Assembly: GCA_905479985.1 (NCBI GenBank)
Contig: CAJQOM010000003.1
Coordinates: forward strand, 21,170 to 85,169
From: an uncultured Gammaproteobacteria bacterium
GTDB taxonomy: Bacteria; Pseudomonadota; Gammaproteobacteria; Nitrosococcales; Methylophagaceae
Length of the DNA: 64,000 nt
Reading direction: 5' to 3'
The notes under the pieces were generated by a model. The model had not been told where the DNA came from. It made no database searches and saw only the letters and a program-made list of their open reading frames with translations. This document shows, one piece after another, positions 40,061-52,556 of the stretch (position 1 is its first letter; every line of letters begins with the position of its first letter). The position numbers were made by a program, and so were the translations under genes.

Positions 40061-41231
40061 TATTAAGCTGAGTCAGCGAGCTGAGGCGATTTCACCTTTT
40101 CATGTGATGAAACTCTTGGCTCAAGCGAAAGCGCTTGAGGCGCAAGGTCGAGATATTATTCATCTAGAAGTGGGTGAGCCTGACTTTACTACGCCAGAAC
40201 CGATTGTTGAGGCTGGTATTGCGGCCTTAAAATCGGGTAAAACCCATTACACGCTGGCATTGGGTTTACCGGCATTGAGACAAGCGATTGCTGATTGGTA
40301 TCTGACACATTATGGTGTGGCACTGTCAGCAGAACGTGTTGTGGTGACACCGGGGGCATCTGGTGCTTTATTGTTATTGATGGGTGCCTTGTTAGATCCC
40401 GGTAAGTCTGTGTTATTGGCCGATCCAGGCTATCCTTGTAACCGCCATTTTGCGCGTTTTGTTGAAGGGCAGGCGCAATTAGTTGCAGTTGCCGAAGCAG
40501 CAGGATATCAATTGACGGCGACTGATATTGCACAACATTGGCATGATGACACGTCGATGGCTCTATTAGCTTCTCCAGCAAACCCGACAGGGAGTGTGTT
40601 GAGTCGGGATGATCTGATGGCATTATCGTCAGCGATTAAAGCCAAAGCAGGTCATTTCGTTGTTGATGAAATTTATCATGGTTTGATTTATGGCGATGTG
40701 GACACGACGACAGCACTGGCTATCGATGACAATGCCTTTGTGATCAATAGTTTTTCTAAGTTTTTTGGTATGACGGGCTGGCGTTTGGGTTGGTTAGTGG
40801 TACCTGAAGCCTATGTCCCTGCCATGGAGAAGTTGGCCCAGAACTTATATTTAGCGCCGCCTACCGTGTCACAGTATGCTGCTTTGGCCGCATTTGAGCC
40901 TGATACATTAGCGATATTAGAACAACGTCGGCAGATTTTTGAGCAGCGGAAAGCGGTTTTATTGCCAGCGTTGATAGCGCTGGGTCTTAAGATAACAGCG
41001 ACGCCTGCGGGTGCTTTTTATATCTATGCTGATTGTCGTCATTTTTTGAATGATGCCCAGCCTGATAGTATGGCGCTCTCACAGTTCTGGCTGCAAGAAG
41101 CTGGGGTGGCTGTCACGCCGGGTTATGACTTTGGGAAATCTGGTGCTAAGACACATATTCGTTTTGCCTACACACGAGATAGTGCACGGCTGCTAGAGGC
41201 TGTTGATAGAATTGCTGCGTTATATCGCTAA
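40047..41231 (+). CDS. Class I/II pyridoxal-phosphate aminotransferase
   Basis: PLP-dependent aminotransferase, 394 residues, of the aspartate aminotransferase fold type I family. Recognisable blocks are DIIHLEVGEPDFTTPE, the GASGALLLLMGALLDPG region, SPANPTGSVLS, VVDEIYHGLIYG and the PLP lysine segment NSFSKFFGMTGWRLGW. Near the C-terminus IRFAYTRD holds the substrate-carboxylate Arg. The subgroup is close to broad aspartate/aromatic/alanine aminotransferases; the substrate cannot be fixed from sequence. The start overlaps the end of the phosphatase gene, and icd follows 41 bp downstream. Confidence 0.9.
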   Translation: MPDNNIKLSQRAEAISPFHVMKLLAQAKALEAQGRDIIHLEVGEPDFTTPEPIVEAGIAALKSGKTHYTLALGLPALRQAIADWYLTHYGVALSAERVVVTPGASGALLLLMGALLDPGKSVLLADPGYPCNRHFARFVEGQAQLVAVAEAAGYQLTATDIAQHWHDDTSMALLASPANPTGSVLSRDDLMALSSAIKAKAGHFVVDEIYHGLIYGDVDTTTALAIDDNAFVINSFSKFFGMTGWRLGWLVVPEAYVPAMEKLAQNLYLAPPTVSQYAALAAFEPDTLAILEQRRQIFEQRKAVLLPALIALGLKITATPAGAFYIYADCRHFLNDAQPDSMALSQFWLQEAGVAVTPGYDFGKSGAKTHIRFAYTRDSARLLEAVDRIAALYR

Positions 41232-41272
41232 GCGATTGAACATTATTTATTTTTATTATTGAAGGACTTTTT

Positions 41273-43501
41273 ATGACACATTCAACGATTATGTATACCA
41301 AAACAGATGAGGCGCCTGCTTTGGCTACGTATTCTTTGTTACCACTGGTGCGTGCTTTTACTGCAGCGGCTGATATTGATGTTGAATTGTGTGATATTTC
41401 CTTGGCTGGTCGGATTTTGGCCCAGTTTCCAGACTACCTGACCGAACCACAACGCGTTGAAGATAGCTTAGCAGTTTTGGGCCAATTGGCTTTAACGCCT
41501 GAGGCTAACATTATTAAATTGCCGAATATCAGTGCTTCTATGCCACAGCTTAAAGCGGCTATCAAAGAATTGCAGGCTAAAGGGTATGCTTTGCCTGATT
41601 ACCCTGACTCACCAGAAGACGATGAGCAACGTAAGATACAAGCAGATTATGACAAAATAAAAGGCAGCGCCGTTAATCCTGTTTTACGCGAAGGGAATTC
41701 GGATCGTCGTGCACCAGTGGCGGTTAAAAATTATGTCCGCCAGCATCCACATGCGATGGGTGAATGGTCCGCTGACTCGAAAACACATGTCGCCAGCATG
41801 TCTTCTGGTGACTTCTTTGATAGCGAACAATCTGTCACGGTGGATCATGATGCCGATGTTCGTATTGAGCATATTAATGCGGCTGGTGACGTGATGGTAT
41901 TAAAACCATCAGTCCGATTACTAGCCGGTGAAATTATTGATGCAGCGGTAATGAATACGCGATTGTTAAGACAGTTTGTGTCAGAGGAAATTGAAAAAGC
42001 AAAACAAGAAGGTGTGCTATTTTCGCTTCATTTGAAAGCCACGATGATGAAAGTATCTGATCCGATTATTTTTGGTCATGTTACTCAGGTGTTTTATCAA
42101 TCTGTATTGGAGAAGCATGGGCCGTTATTCGATGCGTTAGGTGTTAATTTAAATAATGGCCTTGGTGATGTCTATAGCAAGATTTCTAGTTTAGATGCTG
42201 ATAAACAGGCAGAAATTTCGGCAGATATTGCAGCAGTTTATGCCGATAGACCAGCATTAGCGATGGTGAATTCGGACATGGGCATTACAAATTTACATGT
42301 CCCATCTGATGTGATCGTCGATGCGTCGATGCCAGCCATGATTCGGTCATCAGGTCAGATGTGGAATGTAAATAACGAACTGCAAGATACTAAGGCTATT
42401 ATCCCTGATCGTTGTTATGCGGGGATATTTCAGAAAACAATTGAGTTTTGTAAGAAAAATGGCGCGTTTGATCCCGTCACAATGGGGACAGTCCCTAATG
42501 TCGGTTTGATGGCTCAAAAAGCAGAAGAATATGGCTCACATGATAAGACTTTTGAAATTGCATCTCGTGGCTTAGTACGTGTCATTGATACTGCAGGGCA
42601 GGTATTGATGGAGCATGTTGTAGAGCAAGGTGATATCTGGCGGATGTGTCAGGTTAAAGATTTGCCGATTCAGAATTGGGTGAAATTAGCGGTGACGCGT
42701 GCGAGATTAACGTCGACGCCGGCAGTTTTTTGGTTAGATGAACGACGTGCCCATGATGTGCAGCTTATTGCAAAAGTGACACGGTATTTGGCTGATCATG
42801 ATACGGCGGGGCTAGATATTCGTATTCTATCGCCGGAAGCGGCAGTTATGTTTTCTCTTGAACGCATCAGGGCCGGTCAAGATACAATTTCTGTCACGGG
42901 TAATGTACTACGAGATTATTTAACAGACTTATTTCCAATCTTAGAGTTAGGGACGAGTGCGAAAATGTTATCTGTTGTGCCGTTGATGAATGGCGGTGGC
43001 TTATTTGAAACTGGGGCCGGTGGTACGGCGCCTAAGCTGTTAGAGCAGCTGCTAGGCGAAAACCACCTTTGTTGGGATTCGCTGGGGGAGTTTCTTGCCT
43101 TAGCAGCGTCATTGGAACATTTAGGCCGAACGACGGGCAATGTAAAAGCGACGGTATTGGCTGACACATTGGATACTGCAACGGGTCAGCTATTGACGCA
43201 AAATAAATCACCTTCTGAACAGGTGGGTGAATTGGATAATCGCGGTAGTCATTTCTATTTGGCTTTATTCTGGGCACAGGCTTTGGCAGCACAAGACATA
43301 GATACTGACCTTAAGGCTTATTTCCAACTGTTAGCCGATGAATTGACTGGGAATGAAGTTAACATAGTGGCGCAATTAAAGGCGGTGCAGGGTGATGCTG
43401 TTGATTTGGCCGGATATTATTTCGATGATGTTGATGTGATATCGAAAGTCATGCGTCCGAGTTCGCTGTTAAATAATATTATTGCTAGTTTTACGCCTTA
43501 A
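41273..43501 (+). CDS. icd: Monomeric NADP-dependent isocitrate dehydrogenase
   Basis: Large single-chain isocitrate dehydrogenase (IDH-II type) of the TCA cycle, 742 residues, the usual size. Typical blocks are [17 protein letters not shown] near the start, [20 protein letters not shown] (isocitrate-binding Ser/Asn/Arg), [39 protein letters not shown] and the NADP-related [20 protein letters not shown] and RGLVRVID segments. A good GAAGGA ribosome-binding site precedes the ATG. Its last 11 bases overlap the convergent cysZ gene, leaving no room for a terminator between them. Confidence 0.97.
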   Translation: MTHSTIMYTKTDEAPALATYSLLPLVRAFTAAADIDVELCDISLAGRILAQFPDYLTEPQRVEDSLAVLGQLALTPEANIIKLPNISASMPQLKAAIKELQAKGYALPDYPDSPEDDEQRKIQADYDKIKGSAVNPVLREGNSDRRAPVAVKNYVRQHPHAMGEWSADSKTHVASMSSGDFFDSEQSVTVDHDADVRIEHINAAGDVMVLKPSVRLLAGEIIDAAVMNTRLLRQFVSEEIEKAKQEGVLFSLHLKATMMKVSDPIIFGHVTQVFYQSVLEKHGPLFDALGVNLNNGLGDVYSKISSLDADKQAEISADIAAVYADRPALAMVNSDMGITNLHVPSDVIVDASMPAMIRSSGQMWNVNNELQDTKAIIPDRCYAGIFQKTIEFCKKNGAFDPVTMGTVPNVGLMAQKAEEYGSHDKTFEIASRGLVRVIDTAGQVLMEHVVEQGDIWRMCQVKDLPIQNWVKLAVTRARLTSTPAVFWLDERRAHDVQLIAKVTRYLADHDTAGLDIRILSPEAAVMFSLERIRAGQDTISVTGNVLRDYLTDLFPILELGTSAKMLSVVPLMNGGGLFETGAGGTAPKLLEQLLGENHLCWDSLGEFLALAASLEHLGRTTGNVKATVLADTLDTATGQLLTQNKSPSEQVGELDNRGSHFYLALFWAQALAAQDIDTDLKAYFQLLADELTGNEVNIVAQLKAVQGDAVDLAGYYFDDVDVISKVMRPSSLLNNIIASFTP

Positions 43502-44222
43502 TCTTTTCTAAATAAAGTGCCGTTGCCCCGGCGACTGCAGCCGGGATGACAATAAAGTTAACCACTGGAATCATCGTGACGGTTAATGTTGCAAGACCAA
43601 AACCCAATGTTAACGTGCGTTGGGTTTTGAGTTTTTCACGTTGCTCTGGGAATTTCATTTGATGATTGCCCATTGGGTAGTCGTGGTATTGCAAGCTCAA
43701 CATCCAGCCTGAAAATACGAACCAGAAGACTGGGGCTGCAATGTTGACAACAGGAATCCATGAAAAAATAAATAATGGCACTATCCAAAGCAGGAAGTAC
43801 TTTATTTTTTTGAGTTCATTCCATAGTACGGATGGGGTGTCTTTGATAATTTGTTGTAAAGATAGGCTTGGCGGCGCTTGGCCTGTTAGCTTTTTTTCGA
43901 CGGCTTCGGCTAAAGGGCCGTTAAAAGGTGATGCGAGAAAATTAGCAATGATTGAAAAGCTAAAGAAAACAATGATGCTGACTAAAACGGTGAAAATAGG
44001 CATGATTAGCCACATAACGGCATTGAGTAACCAGTCCGGTAGCCAAGTTGGCATTAAACTATTTAGCCAGCTGTCGAATTGACTATAGCCCAGCCATATC
44101 GCAACGCTAAAGAGTACGATATTAATGGCCATGGGCAGGTAGGCGAAGCGTCGAATACCCTGTTGATTCATTAGCCTAAAGCCTTTGAATAAGTAAGCTG
44201 CGCCTTTAAGTAAGTTATCCAT
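43491..44222 (-). CDS. cysZ: CysZ/EI24-family membrane protein
   Basis: Inner-membrane protein of the CysZ/EI24 family, 243 residues with four to six hydrophobic segments. CysZ of E. coli is a sulfate permease for cysteine synthesis. The N-terminus [20 protein letters not shown] and the block [21 protein letters not shown] match the family. The 3' end overlaps icd by 11 bp in convergent orientation. queF is 7 bp upstream, so the two are co-transcribed. A sulfate role here rests on family membership only. Confidence 0.88.
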   Translation of the reverse strand: MDNLLKGAAYLFKGFRLMNQQGIRRFAYLPMAINIVLFSVAIWLGYSQFDSWLNSLMPTWLPDWLLNAVMWLIMPIFTVLVSIIVFFSFSIIANFLASPFNGPLAEAVEKKLTGQAPPSLSLQQIIKDTPSVLWNELKKIKYFLLWIVPLFIFSWIPVVNIAAPVFWFVFSGWMLSLQYHDYPMGNHQMKFPEQREKLKTQRTLTLGFGLATLTVTMIPVVNFIVIPAAVAGATALYLEKIKA

Positions 44223-44229
44223 CGATGTT

Positions 44230-44619
44230 TTAAGGAAGCTGAACTAGTTCAGGGGATACCCAACCTACTTTGCGATGTTCGGCAACAACATTGGTGTAAA
44301 CACCGCCACGCACATTAAAAATACCGGTGACGCGCATAAATTTCGGATCAGTTGCTGCAACAAGGTCATCTAAAATTTGATTGGTAACGGCTTCATGGAA
44401 TGCGCCTTGGTCTCGGTATGACCAGATATAAAGTTTGTAAGACTTTAATTCCACACATTTTAAGTCGGGGATATAGTCAATTTGGATAGTGGCAAAATCG
44501 GGCTGACCGGTCTTTGGGCATAAGCACGTGAACTCTGGTGTCTCGATGTGAATGGTATAATCACGGTCTGGTCGTGCGTTGTCGAAAGTCTCTAGTTCTG
44601 TACTTGGAATGGTGGACAT
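44230..44619 (-). CDS. queF: NADPH-dependent 7-cyano-7-deazaguanine reductase
   Basis: Reduces the nitrile preQ0 to the amine preQ1 in queuosine tRNA modification. It is the short, single-domain (unimodular) form with 129 residues. The catalytic Cys34 and Asp41 lie in [18 protein letters not shown], followed by [16 protein letters not shown] (QueF motif E-(S/L)-K-S-x-K-x-Y) and [14 protein letters not shown]. The C-terminal IFNVRGGVY is also typical. It is cotranscribed with cysZ and divergent from zipA. Confidence 0.95.
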   Translation of the reverse strand: MSTIPSTELETFDNARPDRDYTIHIETPEFTCLCPKTGQPDFATIQIDYIPDLKCVELKSYKLYIWSYRDQGAFHEAVTNQILDDLVAATDPKFMRVTGIFNVRGGVYTNVVAEHRKVGWVSPELVQLP

Positions 44620-44679
44620 ATTGTTCTCAATGTAACGTTAAAAGAATTGTATTATCCCTGAGTTGGAAGATTTATTTAA

Positions 44680-47611
<2,932 letters not shown>

Positions 47612-47632
47612 CGTGGCCGGGCAGATACGATC

Positions 47633-48682
47633 ATGACGGCGCTAACTGATGCTATTAAAAAAGTGGCAACGGGCCCGCATTTAAGTAAAGACTTAAATCT
47701 AGAAGAAGCACAAGCAGCGATGACTGAAATATTGTCGGGTGAGGCCGACCCGGTACAAGCAGCAATATTCTTTATTGCATTACGGATTAAGCGGGAAACA
47801 GATGCAGAAAATCTAGGCATTTATCAAGCGTTACAAGCTTGTACAAGGCAGCATGAGGTAAATGTTGATCAATTATTGTTGATGGCCGATCCGTTTAATG
47901 GTTATAACCGTCATTGTCCTATTCATGCCTTTTTACCTGCGGTGTTAGCGGCAGCTGATTTGCCAACATTGTCACAAGGCGTGAAAGAAATGGGCCCGAA
48001 GTTTGGCGTGACGCATTCCCAAGTGTTAAGCCTGGCCGGTATCAATGTCGATTTAACGACAATACAAGCGCGAGATAACATTAATGCTTCAGACGTCGCA
48101 TGGGCTTATTTAGACCAAGCACAGGCCAGTCCTGCTTTATTTACTTTGCAAGATTTACGCACTCGGATGATTAAACGGCCAAGTTTAGCCACATTAGAAA
48201 AAATGATAATGCCGATCAAGGCGAGCGGCAAAACCCATTTACACATTGGTTTTGTCCATAAGGCTTATCCAGCGGTGTTAGCGTGGATAGCCAATGCCGC
48301 GGGCTTTGATTCTGCGATGATTGTACGGGGGATTGAAGGTGGTATTTTACCGACTCTACGTGAGCCTGCTAATTGTTTTCAGTCATATACCGGACAAGCT
48401 GAATCGTGTGAACTAGATCCGAGTGATTTTGGGTTAGCACAAACAACACGTGGGGTTTTACCCATGGACAACGAAACAGTAACGGCAGTAGAAACATTAG
48501 AACTCGGTATGAAAGCCCTTGATGGCCAATCAGGCGCTGCGTTTGATAGTTTGGTTTACGGTGGTGCGATTGGTTTATGGCATTGTGGTTTGCAGGCGTC
48601 AAAACAACAGGCAGCTGCTCATGTTCGTCATGTTATTCAATCTGGCCGGGCTAAGGCTTTTTTTCAAAACGTTATTTCTTAG
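47633..48682 (+). CDS. TrpD2/YbiB-type glycosyltransferase-family protein
   Basis: Paralogue of anthranilate phosphoribosyltransferase (TrpD2/YbiB class), 349 residues. E. coli YbiB binds nucleic acid and has no TrpD activity. The N-terminal helical domain (AMTEILSGEADPVQAAIFFIALRIK) is TrpD-like. The PRPP loop GTGGDG of true TrpD is replaced by DPFNGYNRHCPIH, and the later KxGxRS segment is missing. It follows ligA closely, and yjbQ follows 12 bp after it. Expected product: a DNA/RNA-binding protein, possibly SOS-linked as in E. coli, which is inference. Confidence 0.85.
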   Translation: MTALTDAIKKVATGPHLSKDLNLEEAQAAMTEILSGEADPVQAAIFFIALRIKRETDAENLGIYQALQACTRQHEVNVDQLLLMADPFNGYNRHCPIHAFLPAVLAAADLPTLSQGVKEMGPKFGVTHSQVLSLAGINVDLTTIQARDNINASDVAWAYLDQAQASPALFTLQDLRTRMIKRPSLATLEKMIMPIKASGKTHLHIGFVHKAYPAVLAWIANAAGFDSAMIVRGIEGGILPTLREPANCFQSYTGQAESCELDPSDFGLAQTTRGVLPMDNETVTAVETLELGMKALDGQSGAAFDSLVYGGAIGLWHCGLQASKQQAAAHVRHVIQSGRAKAFFQNVIS

Positions 48683-48694
48683 GGGGTGTTTTAA

Positions 48695-49111
48695 ATGGTT
48701 TTTCAGCAACAACTGGACTTTCATACTCAGCCACGGAGTACGGCTAACATTACCGTTGATGTGCAAGATATTGTGGCTAAATCAGGAATAGGAGCCGGGA
48801 CTTGCCATGTATTTGTCCAACATACCAGTGCGTCGTTGATGCTATGTGAAAATGCCGACCCAGATGTTCGTCGTGATTTAGAAACCTATATGCAACATAT
48901 TGTGCCAGATGGCGATCCGATGTTTTTGCATCAAGACGAAGGTCCTGATGATATGAGCGCCCATATTAGAACTGTGCTGACAAACCCTGATTTAACGATG
49001 CCGGTCAGCGCCGGTCAATGTGATCTTGGTATATGGCAAGGCATTTATTTGTGGGAACACCGTACGCAGCGACATAATCGGAAAGTGATTGTGACGGTGA
49101 TGGGCGAGTAG
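48695..49111 (+). CDS. yjbQ: YjbQ family (UPF0047) protein
   Basis: 138-residue soluble protein of the YjbQ/UPF0047 family. The family has weak thiamine-phosphate-synthase-like activity in vitro, with an unclear role in vivo. Conserved features are HTSASLMLCENADPDVRRDL, the His/Asp cluster FLHQDEGPDDMSAHIR, LGIWQGIYLWEHR and the C-terminal RKVIVTVMGE. The three-His arrangement suggests metal or anion binding. It is likely the last gene of zipA-ligA-trpD2-yjbQ. Confidence 0.92.
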   Translation: MVFQQQLDFHTQPRSTANITVDVQDIVAKSGIGAGTCHVFVQHTSASLMLCENADPDVRRDLETYMQHIVPDGDPMFLHQDEGPDDMSAHIRTVLTNPDLTMPVSAGQCDLGIWQGIYLWEHRTQRHNRKVIVTVMGE

Positions 49112-49189
49112 TGAATCTTTATTACGTTATGAGGTCTGATACGGTGTGTATTCAGTCTTTAAACTGTCATAAAATGAATGGAATTTAAA

Positions 49190-49948
49190 ATGCGACTATT
49201 GACCTTGTTCATCATCTCGTTTATCTCGGCCTTTACTTTGACCGGTTGTGCTAACGGTTCTTTTGATACCAATGCCGCTTTGGCACTGGGCGGCGGTGCA
49301 GTTCAAGCATTAACGCTTGATGAAGCGAGTGTTAAGCAAACAGCGACTTTGGCTGCCAAAGAATACGATAGTAAACATAAAGTGGCAGCGAGTAACGACC
49401 CGTATAGTATTCGTCTCGCGAAAATGACGCGTAGTTTACAAAATTACGATGGTTTGACGCTTAATTTTAAAGTCTATAAAGCGGATGAGGTCAATGCGTT
49501 TGCGATGGCTGATGGGACAGTTAGAGTGTATACCGGCTTAATGGATGCGATGCCTGATGATCAGGTGTTGGCGGTTATCGGCCATGAAGTTGGTCATGTC
49601 AAACTCAAGCACAGTTATCATCAAATGCGGACTCAGATATTAAGTAATACCGCCTTGCAAGCGGCGGCGGGTGTTGGTGGCATTGTTGGTTCACTCAGTC
49701 AAGGTCAATTAGGTCAGTTGGCCACAGGTGTCGTTTCCGCTCAGTTCTCACAGCGTGATGAGCTAGCTGCTGATAGCTTTGCTGTGACATTATTAAGAAG
49801 TTTAGGTAAAGATCCTCGTGCGATGACCCGTTCAATTCAAACGCTGAAAGCGAAGTTTGGTGCTGGGGGCGGGTTTATGAGTAGCCATCCTTCTAATGAT
49901 GAAAGGATCAACAATCTTGAACGGATGATTTCTGGGCAGGGTGCTTGA
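49190..49948 (+). CDS. M48 family zinc metalloprotease lipoprotein
   Basis: Periplasmic lipoprotein protease of the M48 family (LoiP/BepA-like, without TPR repeats), 252 residues. The ATG at 49190 (GGAATT upstream) is preferred over the one four codons earlier. The lipobox FTLTGC is followed by a Gly/Ala stretch. The catalytic HEVGH is at about 132-136 and the third ligand is in SQRDELAADSFAVTLLRSLG; SSHPSNDERINNLERM is the conserved C-terminal block. A role in outer-membrane protein quality control is known for relatives. It is not clearly operonic; SCO1 follows 80 bp later. Confidence 0.92.
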   Translation: MRLLTLFIISFISAFTLTGCANGSFDTNAALALGGGAVQALTLDEASVKQTATLAAKEYDSKHKVAASNDPYSIRLAKMTRSLQNYDGLTLNFKVYKADEVNAFAMADGTVRVYTGLMDAMPDDQVLAVIGHEVGHVKLKHSYHQMRTQILSNTALQAAAGVGGIVGSLSQGQLGQLATGVVSAQFSQRDELAADSFAVTLLRSLGKDPRAMTRSIQTLKAKFGAGGGFMSSHPSNDERINNLERMISGQGA

Positions 49949-50031
49949 GTAAAAGCGCTTAAAGAATGATTGTTTTAAGGCAATCAGTTAAACGTTTTAT
50001 CTTTGAAAATAATATAAAGAAATTCCAAACT

Positions 50032-50640
50032 ATGACTCCACTGATTCACCGTCGAATTCGTCACTTTCTTATTGTAGGCTTACTGTCAGTATTATCTGCT
50101 TGTTCGAATGCGCCAGCGCCATGGCAGACTACTAATATGACCGGGCATCTGCCTGATTTGGCTTTTACATTGACCGATGCCAATCATAATAAGGCTGTCA
50201 CCGCAGCAGGTTTTCATGGCCAGGTCGTGGTGTTAAATTTTGGTTTCACGCATTGTCCAGACGTATGTCCTATGTCATTACATCAATTACAAAGTGCCTT
50301 GTCTAAATTGGATGAGGTGGGGGCTAAACAAGTTCAAGTGTTGTTTGCCACGGTAGATCCGCAACGTGATGGTATCGCTGAGATGAAAGCTTATACTGAG
50401 AATTTTGGTCAGACTATTGGTTTGACGGGTGATCGAGCGGGTTTAATTCTTTTAGCTCGGCGCTACAAGGTCGGTGTCGAATTTGGTGACGCTGATGAAC
50501 AAGGGCATTATGATGTGTCTCATAGTAGTGTGACTTATGTGTTTGACCGTAATGGGGCAGTGCGTTTGTTAATACGCCCAGATGACACGCCAGAAGCGAT
50601 TGCGATTGACTTAGCGCGTTTGGTTACTGAGGGAATGTGA
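50032..50640 (+). CDS. SCO1/SenC family copper chaperone lipoprotein
   Basis: Thioredoxin-fold SCO1/SenC protein that delivers copper to, or reduces thiols of, cytochrome oxidase CuA. The ATG at 50032 yields MTPLIHRRIRHFLIVGLLSV with lipobox LSAC. The upstream extension to 49966 adds 22 residues that break the signal peptide. The mature domain has NFGFTHCPDVCPMSL (Cys75 and Cys79) and the copper-ligand His in GHYDVSHSSVTYVFD. No oxidase genes are in the window. It is anchored in the membrane facing the periplasm. Confidence 0.92.
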   Translation: MTPLIHRRIRHFLIVGLLSVLSACSNAPAPWQTTNMTGHLPDLAFTLTDANHNKAVTAAGFHGQVVVLNFGFTHCPDVCPMSLHQLQSALSKLDEVGAKQVQVLFATVDPQRDGIAEMKAYTENFGQTIGLTGDRAGLILLARRYKVGVEFGDADEQGHYDVSHSSVTYVFDRNGAVRLLIRPDDTPEAIAIDLARLVTEGM

Positions 50641-50683
50641 TCAGACTGTTTGTGGTTTTCAAGTCAGGGTTGAAGGAGAAAAT

Positions 50684-51028
50684 ATGTCATTAGCAAGACA
50701 AATAACACGCACTTATTTTGAGCTTTCTAATCAATCTGATATGCCTCAAATAGCCGGGTTGTTTAGTGACAATTGCACATACTATTCTGCTAATTTGGGT
50801 TTCTTTATTGGTAAGCCTGATGTGATTGCGATGCAGACGGAATTTCATGGACAATATCAGACCTTGGCTTGGACAATTGATAGTATTGCTGAGATTAAGC
50901 CAAATGTTGTTGAGATAGCGTTTAGTTTTAAGGCCCGATTATTGGATGGTACCGAGCAGAATCGGCAAGGACGTGAGCATATTTTGATTGTTGATGGTTT
51001 AATTCAACATGTGGCGGTGGGTTTGTAA
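50684..51028 (+). CDS. NTF2-like (SnoaL fold) small protein
   Basis: 114-residue cytoplasmic protein with the NTF2/SnoaL alpha+beta barrel pattern: an N-terminal helix TRTYFELSNQSDMPQIAGLF, then DNCTYYSANLGFFIGKPDVI and a strand-rich second half ending with DGLIQHVAVGL. Members include isomerases and pocket proteins of unknown ligand; no catalytic residue is evident. A strong AGGAG precedes the ATG. The next gene begins 19 bp after its stop. Confidence 0.8.
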   Translation: MSLARQITRTYFELSNQSDMPQIAGLFSDNCTYYSANLGFFIGKPDVIAMQTEFHGQYQTLAWTIDSIAEIKPNVVEIAFSFKARLLDGTEQNRQGREHILIVDGLIQHVAVGL

Positions 51029-51047
51029 AGATGATGAGAAAAGTGGG

Positions 51048-51380
51048 ATGACAGAACAGTTGAAAACATTGTGTGATATGGCGACTGAGGCGCATGAACG
51101 AGTACAGTTGAATCACGCTGATATTGACCCGATTGTTGGTGTACACCATAAAATGCGTCAGGCTGGGTTTCCTGCAGATGTAATGACGATTGATTGTTTG
51201 AAAACGGGTAAGCGGATTATTTTAATTTTGAATGATGATGCGCTTGATGTGGTGAATTACCAGTTTTCTTATAAGGATAAAGACCCAGCCGCCGAATTTG
51301 AGCAGTTGGCTTTTGATGAACTGAGCCCAGCAAAATTATATGAGTGGATGACAAGCTATTTTGCTCGGCCAGTCAGTTAA
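51048..51380 (+). CDS. Conserved small cytoplasmic protein, function unknown
   Basis: 110 residues from the ATG at 51048 (AAGTGGG upstream); an upstream extension to 51009 lies inside the previous gene and is rejected. The protein is soluble and acidic, with a helical N-terminus (MTEQLKTLCDMATEAHERVQ), a central GVHHKMRQAGFPADVMTIDC segment and GKRIILILNDDALDVVNYQF, which looks like a short alpha/beta fold. I do not recognise a family. It sits between the NTF2-like gene and the DUF2233 gene with short spacers and is probably co-transcribed with them. Confidence 0.65.
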   Translation: MTEQLKTLCDMATEAHERVQLNHADIDPIVGVHHKMRQAGFPADVMTIDCLKTGKRIILILNDDALDVVNYQFSYKDKDPAAEFEQLAFDELSPAKLYEWMTSYFARPVS

Positions 51381-51392
51381 CGTTTAGTTCAA

Positions 51393-52124
51393 GTGAGTAA
51401 GCGACTCATCCACTTTGGTCTTAGTTGTTTGTTGTTGTTTATTCCGCCTATTGCTTGGGCTGAACAGATTGCTCCCCCTTCACGTTTTATCTCCCATATG
51501 GTTGATCCACAAGAGGACGAATTGGCCTTTTTTTGGCGAGATGAGGCGGGTGAACCCTATCAACACTTTCAGCGTTTAAAGCAGGCTTTAGCGAAACAAA
51601 ATCAGACGTTAGTGTTTGCGATGAATGGGGGCATGTACCAAGAAGATCTTTCTCCGTTGGGATTGTATATAGAAAAGGGGGAAACACAATATCGCTTAAG
51701 TCGTCGACAGCAAGGCTATGGCAATTTTTATATTCAACCTAATGGTGTTTTCTACCTGACAAAATCGGGTGAAGGGCACATTGTTGCTACAAGTGAGTTT
51801 AAGCCTAATTCTGAGATTGAATATGCAACACAGTCCGGTCCAATGTTGCTGGTTGAGGGAGAGATTAACCCTAAGCTGACAAAAGGATCGTTAAGCCTAC
51901 GACTTCGTAATGGGGTCGGGCTTTTACCTGATGGACGCATTGTATTTTCGATTTCAAAAAGCTTTGTTAACTTTTATGATTTTGCTGAACATTTCAAACA
52001 ACAGGGTTGTGATGTTGCTTTGTATTTAGATGGATCGGTATCTCGGATTTACCTACCTGAGAAAAAGCTTCTGTCTGATGGACGCTTTGGTGTAATTATT
52101 GGTCAAGTTAGTCGTCTACCCTAA
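51393..52124 (+). CDS. Exported DUF2233 (phosphodiester glycosidase-like) protein
   Basis: Exported 243-residue protein of the DUF2233/NAGPA family, related to N-acetylglucosamine-1-phosphodiester alpha-N-acetylglucosaminidase. A GTG start is followed by signal peptide MSKRLIHFGLSCLLLFIPPI to WA. Family blocks are LVFAMNGGMYQEDLSPLGLY, QSGPMLLVEGEINPK, the RNGVGLLPDGRIVFSIS strand pair and the acidic DVALYLDGSVSRIY. Substrate in bacteria is unknown; a periplasmic glycan or phosphodiester is likely. Confidence 0.88.
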   Translation: MSKRLIHFGLSCLLLFIPPIAWAEQIAPPSRFISHMVDPQEDELAFFWRDEAGEPYQHFQRLKQALAKQNQTLVFAMNGGMYQEDLSPLGLYIEKGETQYRLSRRQQGYGNFYIQPNGVFYLTKSGEGHIVATSEFKPNSEIEYATQSGPMLLVEGEINPKLTKGSLSLRLRNGVGLLPDGRIVFSISKSFVNFYDFAEHFKQQGCDVALYLDGSVSRIYLPEKKLLSDGRFGVIIGQVSRLP

Positions 52125-52167
52125 TGAATGATGTGATTTGTTAAACATTAAGGGGACTTCGACAATT

Positions 52168-52554
52168 ATGATAATTAAATTAATGGCAATATCATTGCTT
52201 TTGGTTTTAACGGCCTGTACAGCACAAGAAGTGACTTCAGATGAGCCGAAGCACGGTGAGGTAAGTGATATTAGCCCAATGGTCGCTTGGGATAAAACAC
52301 AACAGGCATGGGTGTCACCTGAGGTGTTTTGGCACAATGAGACTGATGCACGCAGTGGTTTGACTTGGCCGAAAAGTACTGTTTACCCAAAATATGAGAA
52401 CGTCGCTGAATTTGATACTTTTTTAGTTGAAGGGGCATCAGGTACGACCTGTCTTATGGCGTTTTACCATTCACGCTGGCGCAGAGCCAATGATGTTTGG
52501 CGCTGGGATGATGCTTTTAATAATTATGGCGCTTGCCCTCACGTATTCGATTGA
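52168..52554 (+). CDS. Small lipoprotein, function unknown
   Basis: 128-residue lipoprotein from the ATG at 52168 (AAGGGGA 12 bp upstream). MIIKLMAISLLLVLTAC has lipobox LTAC. The mature part has a Trp-rich short domain: MVAWDKTQQAWVSPEVFWHN, SGLTWPKSTVYPKYENV and, near the C-terminus, two Cys (GTTCLMAFYHSRWRRAND and YGACPHVF). The pattern of W-x-x-P and paired Cys suggests a small disulfide-stabilised domain. No family recognised. Convergent with the next gene, which ends 2 bp downstream. Confidence 0.7.
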   Translation: MIIKLMAISLLLVLTACTAQEVTSDEPKHGEVSDISPMVAWDKTQQAWVSPEVFWHNETDARSGLTWPKSTVYPKYENVAEFDTFLVEGASGTTCLMAFYHSRWRRANDVWRWDDAFNNYGACPHVFD

Positions 52555-52556
52555 AT

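Noticed and set aside
40189..40623. 144-residue antisense frame inside the aminotransferase gene
   Set aside because: The plus-strand product has all PLP-enzyme motifs; the antisense translation has no coherent composition or start signal.
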